From contig JAIPJB010000005.1 in assembly GCA_021734395.1 (NCBI GenBank), forward strand, positions 43,202-107,201: DNA of 64,000 nt, written 5' to 3'. Positions 36,013 to 46,625 of the stretch are shown piece by piece; the first letter of the stretch is position 1, and each line of letters starts with the position of its first letter. The notes below the pieces were generated by a model, which had not been told where the DNA came from, did not search any database, and was given only the letters and a program-made list of their open reading frames with translations. A program made the position numbers and the translations under genes. Origin of the DNA: Candidatus Altimarinota bacterium. Lineage in GTDB: Bacteria > Patescibacteriota > Gracilibacteria > UBA4473.

Positions 36013-37806
36013 TCAATCAAACGGTACTTCCTTTTGCGAAGAAGATGCACCACGCACTCGACTGAGTTCTTCCTGTACCAGAGAAATAAATCGTTCTGGA
36101 GGATACACAGGGGAACTCGCTCCTTTCCAGTCCATGGAAAAAGCTCCAGACAGAGTCGCAATAGGATAACCTGATTCTTCAAGCCTATCCAAATATCGAA
36201 TTCCTTGTTCTGCCCTGGAGTAGGTAAGATTGTTTCCAGTTCGCACATCTAGCCATCGAAATCGAAATCCTTCGGCATATGTTTTGTGGGGCATGTTTCT
36301 GTCGGCTTCATTGAAACGTTTGTAGGTATTCCACAGACCATTTTTTTTGAGCCAGGCAACTCGGTGTCTTACGCCTTCCAATCCCCAAAACGAAGGATCG
36401 TCTTTGGGAATGCCCAGCTCACTGCATTCTTCCAGAACTGATTTTGTATGTTCAATCACTCGTTCCAAAAATTCAATTTTTGTCTCTTTGGATTCAGAAC
36501 TCTCTGAAAGATTCAAAACATTTACTTCTCCACCTGCTGAAGAAGATTTTTGTTTTTGGATATCATGAATTTTTTGTTTTGATTTCTCTGGATTATAACG
36601 ACGTAGCTCCCAGGCAGATTCTTCTGCCCGATCCCATTCTGCGTTTTTCTGGAAATGCACTATTTCTTGCAAGAGTTTTTTTTCTTCACTCCGACGTTCG
36701 GATTCTGATTTTTTCTGTCCTTCTAAAATTTCTTGCATTTGTTCAGGAGATTGAATTTTTTCCAACTGTTGAATCAATTGCTTTTTTCGCTCTTGGTTTG
36801 ATTCTTTCTCTAGTTGTTCTTCGATCTTTTTAATTCGATCGACAACCGTTTCCAGGCGAATAAGGAATGATTTTGCTCGGAGTGCCTCTATAATATGAGA
36901 ACCGAATTTCTCACGTAAATCCTCTATCTCCGACAAAGCGGCTTTCGGATTTTTACTCAGCGTAACATTTCGGATATGACGAAGTGATTCTTTTGCTTGA
37001 TCTTCATTTTTTTCTCGTTCTTTTCGTACATCTAATAAAGCAGAAAGAATTTTTCGTGGCTTTTTCTCATCTGTTTTTTCGATTTTTTGTTTCCATGCTT
37101 TTTGTTCCTTTTCTGAAAAAAATTCATTCGTCAATTCGGTGACATCTTCCAAGGCGGCTTCTTTGAGATGGGTGGCAAAAGCTTTGGCTTCTTCTAGAGA
37201 CTTTTCCTGTGTGAATGTTTGCTTTAAAGCAAAATTAAAGGCGACAGCAAAATGAGGAAAATCATTCGGATGCATTTCATCTGCCAGCTTCCAAAAGCGT
37301 TCGGAGAATATTTTTTTAACTTCTTCAAAAATATTCTCATTGAGAACTTTTGCGACACCAAAATGCACATCGCCTGATGCGAGTCGTTCGCGTACAAGAA
37401 ACTGAAGATTTACTTGGTTTTTTCGAAAGGCATCAACCGTTTTTTTTATTTTCAAAACGTGTTCTAATTTCATCTGTCGTCCTTCTCCATGCGTAGGTTT
37501 GCTCGTGATACGACGAATGATATTTCGAACTTCTTCACGCTTTTTTGAATCAGGAATATTTTGATTGATCTGCTCTTGGAGTTCTGCCAAATGATCATAA
37601 AAGCGATACTTTTCATAGAGATCCTCTAGAGCGGCCCCTTCCTGCAGCAGTTTTTCAGCATCTTTCCTCGCCCAATATTTATCCAAATCATCCAAATACG
37701 GGAGCTGATCGATAAAAAGAACCGCCGCATTTATCTGATCACTCAGGGGAACTTCTTTCAATTCCTGTTCACTCAGAGAAGAGGGAGAAAAATTTTCAAT
37801 GTTCAT
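36013..37806 (-). CDS. Hypothetical large coiled-coil protein
   Basis: A ~597-aa cytoplasmic protein dominated by Glu/Lys/Gln helices, with long coiled coils around ~230-430, a Ser/Gly-rich break (SSSAGGEVNVLNLSESSESKE) near 430, and a more globular aromatic C-terminal ~150 residues (WGLEGVRHRVAWLKKNGLWNTY; RFRWLDVRTG). No family recognised. The start may be ATG 37806 or GTG 37815. Lies after groL on the same strand, but a terminator separates them. Confidence 0.75.
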   Translation of the reverse strand: MNIENFSPSSLSEQELKEVPLSDQINAAVLFIDQLPYLDDLDKYWARKDAEKLLQEGAALEDLYEKYRFYDHLAELQEQINQNIPDSKKREEVRNIIRRITSKPTHGEGRQMKLEHVLKIKKTVDAFRKNQVNLQFLVRERLASGDVHFGVAKVLNENIFEEVKKIFSERFWKLADEMHPNDFPHFAVAFNFALKQTFTQEKSLEEAKAFATHLKEAALEDVTELTNEFFSEKEQKAWKQKIEKTDEKKPRKILSALLDVRKEREKNEDQAKESLRHIRNVTLSKNPKAALSEIEDLREKFGSHIIEALRAKSFLIRLETVVDRIKKIEEQLEKESNQERKKQLIQQLEKIQSPEQMQEILEGQKKSESERRSEEKKLLQEIVHFQKNAEWDRAEESAWELRRYNPEKSKQKIHDIQKQKSSSAGGEVNVLNLSESSESKETKIEFLERVIEHTKSVLEECSELGIPKDDPSFWGLEGVRHRVAWLKKNGLWNTYKRFNEADRNMPHKTYAEGFRFRWLDVRTGNNLTYSRAEQGIRYLDRLEESGYPIATLSGAFSMDWKGASSPVYPPERFISLVQEELSRVRGASSSQKEVPFD

Positions 37807-37850
37807 TTGTTTCACTCTAAAAAAAGAGAGCAGGGAAGTCGAGAAAAATT

Positions 37851-37880
37851 AAAAAAAGACCAGTCTTTTTAAGACTGGCC
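37851..37880 (-). terminator. Intrinsic terminator of groESL
   Basis: On the minus strand ggccagtctt-aaa-aagactggtc followed by seven T, 24 nt after the groL stop. Confidence 0.9.
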
Positions 37881-37903
37881 TTTGGGAATAGTGACTTTTT
37901 TGA

Positions 37904-39553
<1,650 letters not shown>

Positions 39554-39610
39554 TTAGTATTAAGAATTAAGGAGTAAGTATTGAGTAGGTCATTCCGACT
39601 TGTACTGTTT

Positions 39611-39907
39611 TTATTTTTCGATAGCCAATAAAGAATCTGCTCCCAGAACGTAGAGTTCTTCGTTATCAATTTTTATTTCTGTGGGAGAGTATTTGGTGAA
39701 AATAACCGTGTCGCCTTCTTTAACATCGATAGGCAAACGTTTGCCATTTTCATCGAATTTTCCAGGCCCCACGGACAAAACTTTTCCGCGCATAGGTTTT
39801 TCCTTTGAGGCGGTTTCGGGGATAACAATGCCCGATTTTGTTTTTTGTTCTTCTTCGATCGGTTTGACGATCACATTGTCGTGAAGGGGGATAAGTTTTT
39901 TAGTCAT
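39611..39907 (-). CDS. groS: Co-chaperonin GroES
   Basis: A 98-aa GroES (LIPLHDNVIVKPIEEEQKTKSGIVIPETA; mobile loop; VLSVGPG). ATG 39907 was chosen over a longer frame that runs into the CIRCE site. First gene of groESL; 63 nt to groL. Confidence 0.97.
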   Translation of the reverse strand: MTKKLIPLHDNVIVKPIEEEQKTKSGIVIPETASKEKPMRGKVLSVGPGKFDENGKRLPIDVKEGDTVIFTKYSPTEIKIDNEELYVLGADSLLAIEK

Positions 39908-39945
39908 TGTGAGAAGAGAAGAGATTAAAAAATAAGAACGGCGAG

Positions 39946-39975
39946 ATTTTAGCACTCTATTTAAAAGAGTGTCAA
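39946..39975 (-). promoter_or_regulatory. groESL promoter
   Basis: On the minus strand TTGACA (39975-39970), 18-nt spacer, TAAAAT (39951-39946). The same -10 as dnaK; almost entirely covered by CIRCE. Confidence 0.75.
39949..39975. promoter_or_regulatory. CIRCE operator of groESL (HrcA site)
   Basis: TTAGCACTC-N9-GAGTGTCAA on the plus strand, a near-consensus CIRCE that overlaps both promoter boxes. It indicates HrcA repression shared with dnaK. Confidence 0.9.
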
Positions 39976-40043
39976 GCCATTTCCGTTTGACAAGGAAAAA
40001 TGAGGTGTTTTATAGTCTTCACATAAATGAAAAACAATTGATT

Positions 40044-40556
40044 ATGAAAAGAATTCTTATGGTATTGGCTCCGAAAGATTTTCGTGATAGTGAATATATA
40101 GTTCCTCGGGCGTTTTGGGAGCAAAACGGTGCGGATGTCATGACATGTTCAACAGAATTTCAATCAACGGGGAAATATGGCTATAAAGTGACACATGATT
40201 TTGAAATTAATGAAGTTTGTGCGGGAGATTTTGACGCTCTCTTTTTTGTTGGTGGGGGAGGTTCGTTAGAATTAGTCGACAATGAAGAACTCAAAGAACT
40301 GACCGAAAATTTCCAACAGTCTAAAAAAGTTATTGGCGCTCTTTGCGCGGCTCCGAGAAATTTGTTGCAGTGGGGGATTCTCAAAGGGAAAAAATGCACG
40401 GGATATAATGGTGACGGAAAGCTTCCCGACCTCTGCAAAAAATATGGTGCTCAATTTGTAGACCAATCCACAGTAACCGATGGTCAATATGTTACGGGGA
40501 CTGGTCCTCATTCAGCAGAAGAAACGGCGCTAGCCCTTTTAGATGTTCTTTCTTAA
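40044..40556 (+). CDS. DJ-1/PfpI family protein
   Basis: A 170-aa class I glutamine-amidotransferase-like protein with the nucleophile-elbow Cys in VIGALCAAPRNLL and the family Glu near residue 17 (RDSEYIVP). Members include stress chaperones, glyoxalases/deglycases and proteases; which applies is unclear. Start at ATG 40044. Divergent from groESL across the CIRCE site. The stop lies 7 nt before the next gene. Confidence 0.88.
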   Translation: MKRILMVLAPKDFRDSEYIVPRAFWEQNGADVMTCSTEFQSTGKYGYKVTHDFEINEVCAGDFDALFFVGGGGSLELVDNEELKELTENFQQSKKVIGALCAAPRNLLQWGILKGKKCTGYNGDGKLPDLCKKYGAQFVDQSTVTDGQYVTGTGPHSAEETALALLDVLS

Positions 40557-40563
40557 TTTTCCT

Positions 40564-41670
40564 ATGAAAAAATATTTTCATTTCGTACTCGGCTTATTTC
40601 TCTTTTTACCCCTTTCTGCACTTGCTTTTTCGTTTCAATCGGGGGGAGATATTTCTTTTCAAAATCCTCTCGAAGAAGATATATATGTGGCAGGAAGGAA
40701 TATTACACTGGAAACGGCCGTAGATGGAGATTTTTTTGCTGCAGCACAAACGATCATGCTGGAAGGTGATATCTCTTACGATGCCTTTCTTGCAGGAAAT
40801 AGCATAATTCTGAAGGGAAAGGTTTTTGATGATCTTCGTATTCTCTCTGGAAATGTTCTGATAGAAGGAGAAATAGGAGGCGATGTACTCATTGCTTCCG
40901 GTCAAGTCTATATTACAAAAGATGCTCTTATTAAAGGGGATTTAGCGATTGCTTCTGGTGAAGTTGTCTTGGATGGAAATATACTGGGGGATGTCTATGT
41001 CGGAGGAGGAACGACCCGTGTAAAAGGGCTTATCGGGGGAGATGCAAAGGTCTTCAGTGATCAACTTTCTTTCGAAGAGGGGAGCCGAATAGCAGGGGAT
41101 TTATTTTATCGTGCATCAGAGGAAATCCAGAATATCGAAGAAATGGTATCTGGAGAAGTAACTTTTAGATCATTGGATAAACTGAGTGACAAAGAAGAGA
41201 GTGCTCTAATTCGCTGGGGAATAAAAAAGGTGATCTATAATTTCTTATTTCTCTTGATTTTCGGAGGACTTCTTTATTTTAGTTTTGAAAAATTCTTTCG
41301 CGAAACCGGCAAAGAGTTACAAGAGCACCCCTGGCAAAATCTTTTGAAAGGATTTTTATATTTTCTGCTTCTTCCTATTCTGGGAATTTTATTTCTGATT
41401 TCTGTCTTGGGTATTACTATTGGATTTTTATCTCTGGCTGTATTTATTTTCTCTCTACTTTTGTTCGAACTTGTGGGGACAACTGTTTTTACAGGATTTT
41501 TTCTCCAGAAATATTGGCCCAAAGAAAAAAACTTTTGGAAAAAATTAGGAGTACTCGCTCTGGTTTCTTTCGTTTTTGCTCTCGTGAGTGGTTTGGATTT
41601 TATTCCAGCGCTTTTTGCTTTCGGAGCCTGGGGGACCATCGAATGGAAGATAGCAAAATCATGGAGGTAG
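40564..41670 (+). CDS. Membrane protein with bactofilin-like polymer-forming repeats
   Basis: A 368-aa protein: signal peptide (~1-23), a beta-helix of short Gly-rich repeats (~30-205: DIYVAGRNITLETAVDGDFFAAAQTIMLEGDI type units) like the polymer-forming/bactofilin fold, then four or so membrane helices (~225-365). The beta-helix would face outside. Function unknown; likely envelope structural. A downstream 233-nt gap holds the atpD promoter. Confidence 0.75.
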   Translation: MKKYFHFVLGLFLFLPLSALAFSFQSGGDISFQNPLEEDIYVAGRNITLETAVDGDFFAAAQTIMLEGDISYDAFLAGNSIILKGKVFDDLRILSGNVLIEGEIGGDVLIASGQVYITKDALIKGDLAIASGEVVLDGNILGDVYVGGGTTRVKGLIGGDAKVFSDQLSFEEGSRIAGDLFYRASEEIQNIEEMVSGEVTFRSLDKLSDKEESALIRWGIKKVIYNFLFLLIFGGLLYFSFEKFFRETGKELQEHPWQNLLKGFLYFLLLPILGILFLISVLGITIGFLSLAVFIFSLLLFELVGTTVFTGFFLQKYWPKEKNFWKKLGVLALVSFVFALVSGLDFIPALFAFGAWGTIEWKIAKSWR

Positions 41671-41849
41671 TATAAGGAATCCTTTTTTTGAAAAAAAACG
41701 CTCAGAACGCAAATATTGAGTTATTCCTTTTCTGGACTTGCTTCTACGAGGGGAGCGGGTTCTACCACTCTATTTAACTTAACACAATATATCTTGGTTT
41801 AACTAAATAAGTACTTGTTCCCAATTTATACTCAAAAAGAAAACTCCTT

Positions 41850-41877
41850 TTGACATTCACAGTTGAACAATTACAAT
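41850..41877 (+). promoter_or_regulatory. Probable promoter of V-ATPase D gene
   Basis: TTGACA (41850-41855), 16-nt spacer, TACAAT (41872-41877), 26 nt before the atpD ATG. The rest of the 233-nt gap shows no gene. Confidence 0.6.
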
Positions 41878-41903
41878 TCGCGCGAATTTTTTGATTTTGT
41901 TTC

Positions 41904-42554
41904 ATGGCTATCAAAAGTGTCACGGCTACCCGAATGACCATGCTCAACCTGAAAAATCAGGCAAAAGTTGCTCGCCGTGGTCATAAACTGCTCAAAGACA
42001 AACAAGATGGCTTGATGCAGGAGTTTTTGCAGATCGTTAGAAAGGCAAAACAAATGCGTCAAGATGTGGAAAAATCCCTTCAGGAAGCCAATTCTGCTTT
42101 TTTGGAAGCCCAAGCCATTATGCCGAAATCAATTCTGGAAAATACGCTTTCAGTCCCCTCTCAAACGTTGTCTCTCCAGGTAACAACTAAAAATGTGATG
42201 TCCGTTCGTATTCCAAAATTTGAATTACAGAGTTCAGGTGACGCACTCCACTATGGTTTTGCTCAAACGCGAGGAGAATTAGATATTGCTATTAAGAAGT
42301 TTTCAAAAGTGTTCCAATTGCTTTTGGAACTAGCCGAAATAGAAAAATCAGCCGAAAATTTGGCTTTCGAAATTGAAAAAACACGACGCCGAGTAAATGC
42401 TTTAGAACATCGACTTATTCCTGATTTAGAGGATACATTAAAATATATTGCCATGAAGTTGACCGAAACAGAGCGCTCGGCTATTGTGCAGGTAATGGCG
42501 ATTAAAAACCTGCTCGAAAAACAGGAAAAAGCCAAGCGACAAGCTCATGCATAA
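41904..42554 (+). CDS. atpD: V/A-type ATP synthase subunit D
   Basis: A 216-aa central-stalk D subunit: two long coiled-coil helices at the ends (VTATRMTMLNLKNQAKVARRGHKLLKDKQD ... RRRVNALEHRLIPDLEDTLKYI) with the diagnostic ARRGH..LKDKQD and RRVNALE motifs. It rotates inside the A3B3 ring to couple ATP turnover to ion flow. Separated from subunit B by over 22 kb; its last 8 nt overlap the next gene. Confidence 0.95.
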   Translation: MAIKSVTATRMTMLNLKNQAKVARRGHKLLKDKQDGLMQEFLQIVRKAKQMRQDVEKSLQEANSAFLEAQAIMPKSILENTLSVPSQTLSLQVTTKNVMSVRIPKFELQSSGDALHYGFAQTRGELDIAIKKFSKVFQLLLELAEIEKSAENLAFEIEKTRRRVNALEHRLIPDLEDTLKYIAMKLTETERSAIVQVMAIKNLLEKQEKAKRQAHA

Positions 42555-43734
42555 ATATCTGCCGGTTTCATTCTTACTTTTATTCTCTGGGATATCCCCT
42601 GTCTTTGCGGGTGTCCCACAAGTATCGGAGTTCCCCTACGAGAAAAAAGTTATTTTTTCCCGTGTTTCCTCCCCTACAGAAGTTTCTGTAGAACTTGACG
42701 AAACAACGCTCAGTAAAATTAATCAGGATTTTTCAAATATCGATTTGTTTAATGAGCGAAATGAAGAAATTGATTTTCGGGTTTATTACGATGAATTTGG
42801 ACGTATAAAAAATTCCGATATCGAAGTATTTGAAACATCATCTCAGAGAGATGATCCTCTTGAATATATTGCTGACGATGATCCGCTGACAGATTTTTCT
42901 TTCTATGAACGGGAAGATGGACGTGATGCTTCTTGGGTACTCCTCGATCTCAAAAAACCATATCAACTCGTTCGAGCTAAAATTTTCCCAGCCGATAGAA
43001 CGGATATCCGATTTGTAGAAATATTAGGTGGTCAAGAAAAAGATAAGCTTCGAACCCTTGTTTCAAAACGTCCTTTTAATTGGCAACAAGATTTTAATAC
43101 GCCTTTTCCTGTGCGCTATGTGAGAATTTCGCTGTGGGGACTAGGCATAACCGTTTCGGATATAAAACTGTATAAATCTGATAGTGCAACTCTTTATTTT
43201 CAGGCTCAGCCAGGCGAGCAGTATCGACTCCTCTATGGTGGACCAGCCGTAGATCTGATCCGCTACAACGAACGACTGGGAGATCCTGACAAGGGACAAT
43301 TCCTTTCGGGACAACTAACCAGAGAAAAAGAAAACGATCTTTTCCCTGTAGATTTTGATGGTGATGGATATGATAATGCGAATGATAATTGTCCGTTTAT
43401 TTCCAATCCTCTCCAGCGAGACAAAGATGGTGACCGAATTGGTGATGACTGTGATAATGCCCCAGAAGTAAAGAATTCAAATCAATATGATACGGATTAT
43501 GATGGTATCGGAGATATCATTGATAACTGCAAACTCATTCCAAATCCCGATCAGGCTGATATGGATGATGATGGATATGGAAACGCTTGTGACTCTGCTC
43601 ATGCAGAAGAAAGCGATGTAGAAGATTCACTCATAAACGTAACGGTCGGTATCGTTATAGGATTAGTTTTGATACTGGCTTTTGCCTTCTGGAAAGCAGG
43701 ACTCTGGAAGAAGATTTCAAAAATAAAAAAATAA
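42547..43734 (+). CDS. Secreted protein with discoidin-like and thrombospondin type 3 repeats
   Basis: A 395-aa protein: signal peptide (~1-21), a beta domain with discoidin-like segment (~115-215: WVLLDLKKPYQLVRAKIFP; VRYVRISLWGLG), then Asp-rich calcium-binding TSP type 3 repeats (~275-350: DFDGDGYDNANDNCP, DKDGDRIGDDCDN, DYDGIGDIIDNC, DMDDDGYGNACD), and a C-terminal membrane helix with KKISKIKK tail. Probably a Ca-stabilised surface protein. It overlaps atpD by 8 nt, so translation is coupled. Confidence 0.85.
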   Translation: MHKYLPVSFLLLFSGISPVFAGVPQVSEFPYEKKVIFSRVSSPTEVSVELDETTLSKINQDFSNIDLFNERNEEIDFRVYYDEFGRIKNSDIEVFETSSQRDDPLEYIADDDPLTDFSFYEREDGRDASWVLLDLKKPYQLVRAKIFPADRTDIRFVEILGGQEKDKLRTLVSKRPFNWQQDFNTPFPVRYVRISLWGLGITVSDIKLYKSDSATLYFQAQPGEQYRLLYGGPAVDLIRYNERLGDPDKGQFLSGQLTREKENDLFPVDFDGDGYDNANDNCPFISNPLQRDKDGDRIGDDCDNAPEVKNSNQYDTDYDGIGDIIDNCKLIPNPDQADMDDDGYGNACDSAHAEESDVEDSLINVTVGIVIGLVLILAFAFWKAGLWKKISKIKK

Positions 43735-43764
43735 TGTTTTTTGTCTTTGAGCAATAGCAAATAA

Positions 43765-43793
43765 TTGTCTCTGAAGGAGAAAAATGGTATACT
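43765..43793 (+). promoter_or_regulatory. Probable clpP promoter
   Basis: TTGTCT (43765-43770), 17-nt spacer, TGG-TATACT (-10 at 43788-43793): the same extended-10 layout as the promoters at 25984 and 44442. Confidence 0.6.
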
Positions 43794-43816
43794 AATCAGA
43801 AATAATTCCCTTTTCT

Positions 43817-44422
43817 ATGGTAAAAAACAACTACTTGGTTCCAACGGTTATCGAAAAAAGTGACATGGGAGAACGCGCCTTTGATATCTATTCACGATTG
43901 CTCAAAGAACGTATTATTTTTGTTGGAACAGCTATTGATGATAATGTTTCAAACCTTGTAGTGGCTCAGCTTCTTTTCCTTGAAGCCGAAGATGCCAAAA
44001 AAGATATTACGATGTATGTTAATTCCCCTGGCGGATCGGTCAGTGCGGGTTTGGCAATCATCGACACAATGAATTACATTAAGCCGGATGTTTCGACTGT
44101 TTGTGTTGGAATTGCCGCTTCTATGGGAGCCATGCTCTTGATGTCTGGAAAACGCGGAAAACGCTCTATTCTCCCCCATTCTGAAGTTATGATGCATCAG
44201 CCGTTAGGGGGAGCACAAGGTCAAGCTTCTGATATTGCAATTCATGCGGAGCATATTCTCGAAACAAAAGATCTCCTCTACAAGATTATTCAGAAGTGTA
44301 CGGGGCAAGACATGGATCAGATTATCAAGGACTGCGATCGCGATAAATTTGTAAAAGCTCATGATGCCGTGAAATATGGGAAATACGGCCTCGTGGACAA
44401 GGTTATTGAAGAACGAGCATAG
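43817..44422 (+). CDS. clpP: ATP-dependent Clp protease proteolytic subunit
   Basis: A 201-aa ClpP with the catalytic triad in context: Ser in [11 protein letters not shown], His in [16 protein letters not shown], and Asp near RDKFVKA. It forms the 14-mer chamber served by ClpX, ClpA or ClpC; none of these is adjacent. Own promoter. Confidence 0.97.
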   Translation: MVKNNYLVPTVIEKSDMGERAFDIYSRLLKERIIFVGTAIDDNVSNLVVAQLLFLEAEDAKKDITMYVNSPGGSVSAGLAIIDTMNYIKPDVSTVCVGIAASMGAMLLMSGKRGKRSILPHSEVMMHQPLGGAQGQASDIAIHAEHILETKDLLYKIIQKCTGQDMDQIIKDCDRDKFVKAHDAVKYGKYGLVDKVIEERA

Positions 44423-44441
44423 TCGAAGTTTTTCGATAATA

Positions 44442-44470
44442 TTGCAAAAATACTGCTTTTATGGTATAAT
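44442..44470 (+). promoter_or_regulatory. Strong promoter placing transcription start at the ATG
   Basis: TTGCAA (44442-44447), 17-nt spacer, TGG-TATAAT (-10 at 44465-44470). The expected start is 44476-44478, and the ATG is at 44477. Confidence 0.7.
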
Positions 44471-44476
44471 AAGGAG

Positions 44477-45715
44477 ATGAAGTCCTTTTTTTCTCATTCT
44501 TTTCTCCCCCACTCTTCCCGTGTTATTTTCTTTCAGGGAAATGGACAGGAGAATTTTGGGCACAATGATGATATCGAACAAAAAGAATCTCCTGAAGAAA
44601 ACGCACAGGAAAACAATGATCAACTACAATGGCTCGAAAATATTGGCCAGAGTAAAAAAAATTGGGATGAAGTACTCCAAAAACTCACCCATACAACGAC
44701 CGCAGAATCAACAAGTGTTGATATTCAAGGGGACGGTTTTTCTGAAGAAAAAATAAATCAGAGCACAAAAGAACGAGAACGGCATTTCGAAAAAAAAAGA
44801 CAGGAGCAAAAAGCTGAACTCCTCAATGATTTTTCACAAAACCCAATTATTCAAGAGATATTTCGACAAGATCAACAGAAAAGAGTCTTTCATTTAAGCG
44901 ATGATCCCGACCTACAGACTGATTTTACAGCTGAGCTTCAGGATCTTTTTCTGCAGTATAAAGAGGGAACAATAACCGAAAAAGACCTCTCTTCGCGAGG
45001 ATCAGAAAAATATTTAGATTTTTTGAGAAAGAGGGCTTCTCGTATCTCCGGAAAAGAATTTTCTCAGTTCGTTGAAAAATATGGTGGGACGGGTGTTATG
45101 GTTCAAGAATTAGGACTGAAACCGGGTGAAATTTATGGTATGAGCTCTTCTCAGTTTAATACTCTTTCCGATGTAGAAAAAAAAGAAATAGCTCTTGCTC
45201 CCCTCTTGGAGCCCATTAATCTTTCGTCTCTTCCCAAAGATCGAGTGATTGATGGTATACAAGTTCATCAATTTATAGAGCAGAATAATGTTCGGAATTA
45301 TTTGGATCTTATTCGCGCTGTAGAAGATCATTATGGGTATCCGGAAATGCTGCAGCAAATTTTATGGACAGAATCCCGTGGCGACGCAATGGCGGTTTCT
45401 CCAACATATTGTGTCGGTATGTTCCAAGCATCCAGTTATTTTTATGGAACAAAAGGGCGATTCAATGGAGATTATATTAACCCTTTCAATCGAGTAGAAG
45501 CAATTATCCGGGCGGGGAAATTTGTCGAAGATCTCGCCGGAGGAGGAAGAAATCAGCGTAGTATTCTGACCCGCTATAATAATGATCCTCAGGTAGGAAA
45601 TTATGCCGGGAAAGTCCAGGGAGAATATAAAACTTTTATTCGTTTATTGGATCAAGGAAACGAACGTTTTATCGCTCAGAATTCTCGTGCAGAAAAAAGA
45701 AACATATCTTCTTAA
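44477..45715 (+). CDS. Protein with transglycosylase-like (SLT-fold) C-terminus
   Basis: A 412-aa protein. The first ~250 residues are charged and mainly helical with low-complexity acidic stretches. The C-terminal ~125 residues (~285-410) resemble a lytic transglycosylase: ILWTESRGDAMAVSP with the catalytic-type Glu-Ser, CVGMFQASSYF, and a late RYNNDPQVGNYAGKV segment. No convincing signal peptide, odd for a wall hydrolase; perhaps non-classical export or another substrate. The promoter geometry suggests a leaderless message. Followed 3 nt later by 45719. Confidence 0.75.
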   Translation: MKSFFSHSFLPHSSRVIFFQGNGQENFGHNDDIEQKESPEENAQENNDQLQWLENIGQSKKNWDEVLQKLTHTTTAESTSVDIQGDGFSEEKINQSTKERERHFEKKRQEQKAELLNDFSQNPIIQEIFRQDQQKRVFHLSDDPDLQTDFTAELQDLFLQYKEGTITEKDLSSRGSEKYLDFLRKRASRISGKEFSQFVEKYGGTGVMVQELGLKPGEIYGMSSSQFNTLSDVEKKEIALAPLLEPINLSSLPKDRVIDGIQVHQFIEQNNVRNYLDLIRAVEDHYGYPEMLQQILWTESRGDAMAVSPTYCVGMFQASSYFYGTKGRFNGDYINPFNRVEAIIRAGKFVEDLAGGGRNQRSILTRYNNDPQVGNYAGKVQGEYKTFIRLLDQGNERFIAQNSRAEKRNISS

Positions 45716-45718
45716 ACT

Positions 45719-46192
45719 ATGACAAATATAGATTGCTTTACAGAGCTACACCCTATCGGAAAAATAGAGGTCTTTCAAAAACTCAAAAGTGTTGTCTTTC
45801 AGAAGATGGAACAGAAAATGATAACCCCTCAATATTCCGATGAGATATTAGATGTGGTGCAAAAAACTCTCCCCTCAGTACACAGTTCGTCTGATGTACG
45901 TCCATACATTCATGTATTGACAACAAAATTTCCCGAGCTCGCTCCGCTCGAAATCCAAGTACAAAAAGAAGATGAAGAAGCTCTGGAAATAGTTTTAAGT
46001 CAACTCCTCGAATACATCCTCGAAAAAGATTTCGATTTGGCGGCGCAAATTTTGTTGGAAATAGAAACAATGAAACAGCAGAATCCGAAAGAAAAAAATA
46101 AAACTTTCCGCCATCTTCAGGAGGAATATCCCAAGCAAATGCAACTTTCGCTTGAAGAAGTACAGCAACGAGGACAACTACAAAGAATCTAA
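45719..46192 (+). CDS. Hypothetical small helical protein
   Basis: A 157-aa mainly helical protein (IGKIEVFQKLKSVVFQKMEQK; YILEKDFDLAAQILLEIETM) with no family I recognise. It starts 3 nt after the transglycosylase-like gene, so is probably translated with it. Convergent to rpiB with 15 nt overlap. Confidence 0.65.
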   Translation: MTNIDCFTELHPIGKIEVFQKLKSVVFQKMEQKMITPQYSDEILDVVQKTLPSVHSSSDVRPYIHVLTTKFPELAPLEIQVQKEDEEALEIVLSQLLEYILEKDFDLAAQILLEIETMKQQNPKEKNKTFRHLQEEYPKQMQLSLEEVQQRGQLQRI

Positions 46193-46615
46193 CTGTTCTC
46201 TTCGTCGTTGGTGACGATCTGCCATATCGGGATGAGTGATGAGGAATGTTTCGATAATTTCAAACAGATCATCATAGAGCTTTGTTCTTCCTCCAACTGC
46301 TAGAATATTCGCACCGTTATGCTCACGAGCGAGCTTTGCTAGTTCTATAGAATTGCAGTGAGCTGCACGAGCTCCTTTGATCTTATTGGCGGCAATAGAA
46401 ATACCAATCCCTGATCCACAGAGAATAATTCCCAAACTTCCCTTCTCCCCTACCACTTCCCGAGCGACACGAGCCCCATACACAGGATAATCACAGCTAT
46501 CGTGACTATTACATCCCACGTCGGTCACGTCATCATATCCTTTTTTCTGGAGATATTCTTTGACCTCTTCCTTCTTTTCAAATCCGGCATGATCTGATCC
46601 GAGAAAAATCTTCAT
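46178..46615 (-). CDS. rpiB: Ribose 5-phosphate isomerase B
   Basis: A 145-aa RpiB/LacAB protein: GSDHAGFEKKEEV, CGSGIGISIAANK with the active Cys, REHNGAN. It interconverts ribose 5-phosphate and ribulose 5-phosphate, the latter being the RibB substrate. Lies 11 nt after the glycosyltransferase stop. Confidence 0.95.
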   Translation of the reverse strand: MKIFLGSDHAGFEKKEEVKEYLQKKGYDDVTDVGCNSHDSCDYPVYGARVAREVVGEKGSLGIILCGSGIGISIAANKIKGARAAHCNSIELAKLAREHNGANILAVGGRTKLYDDLFEIIETFLITHPDMADRHQRRREQLDSL

Positions 46616-46625
46616 CGTTATGAGT

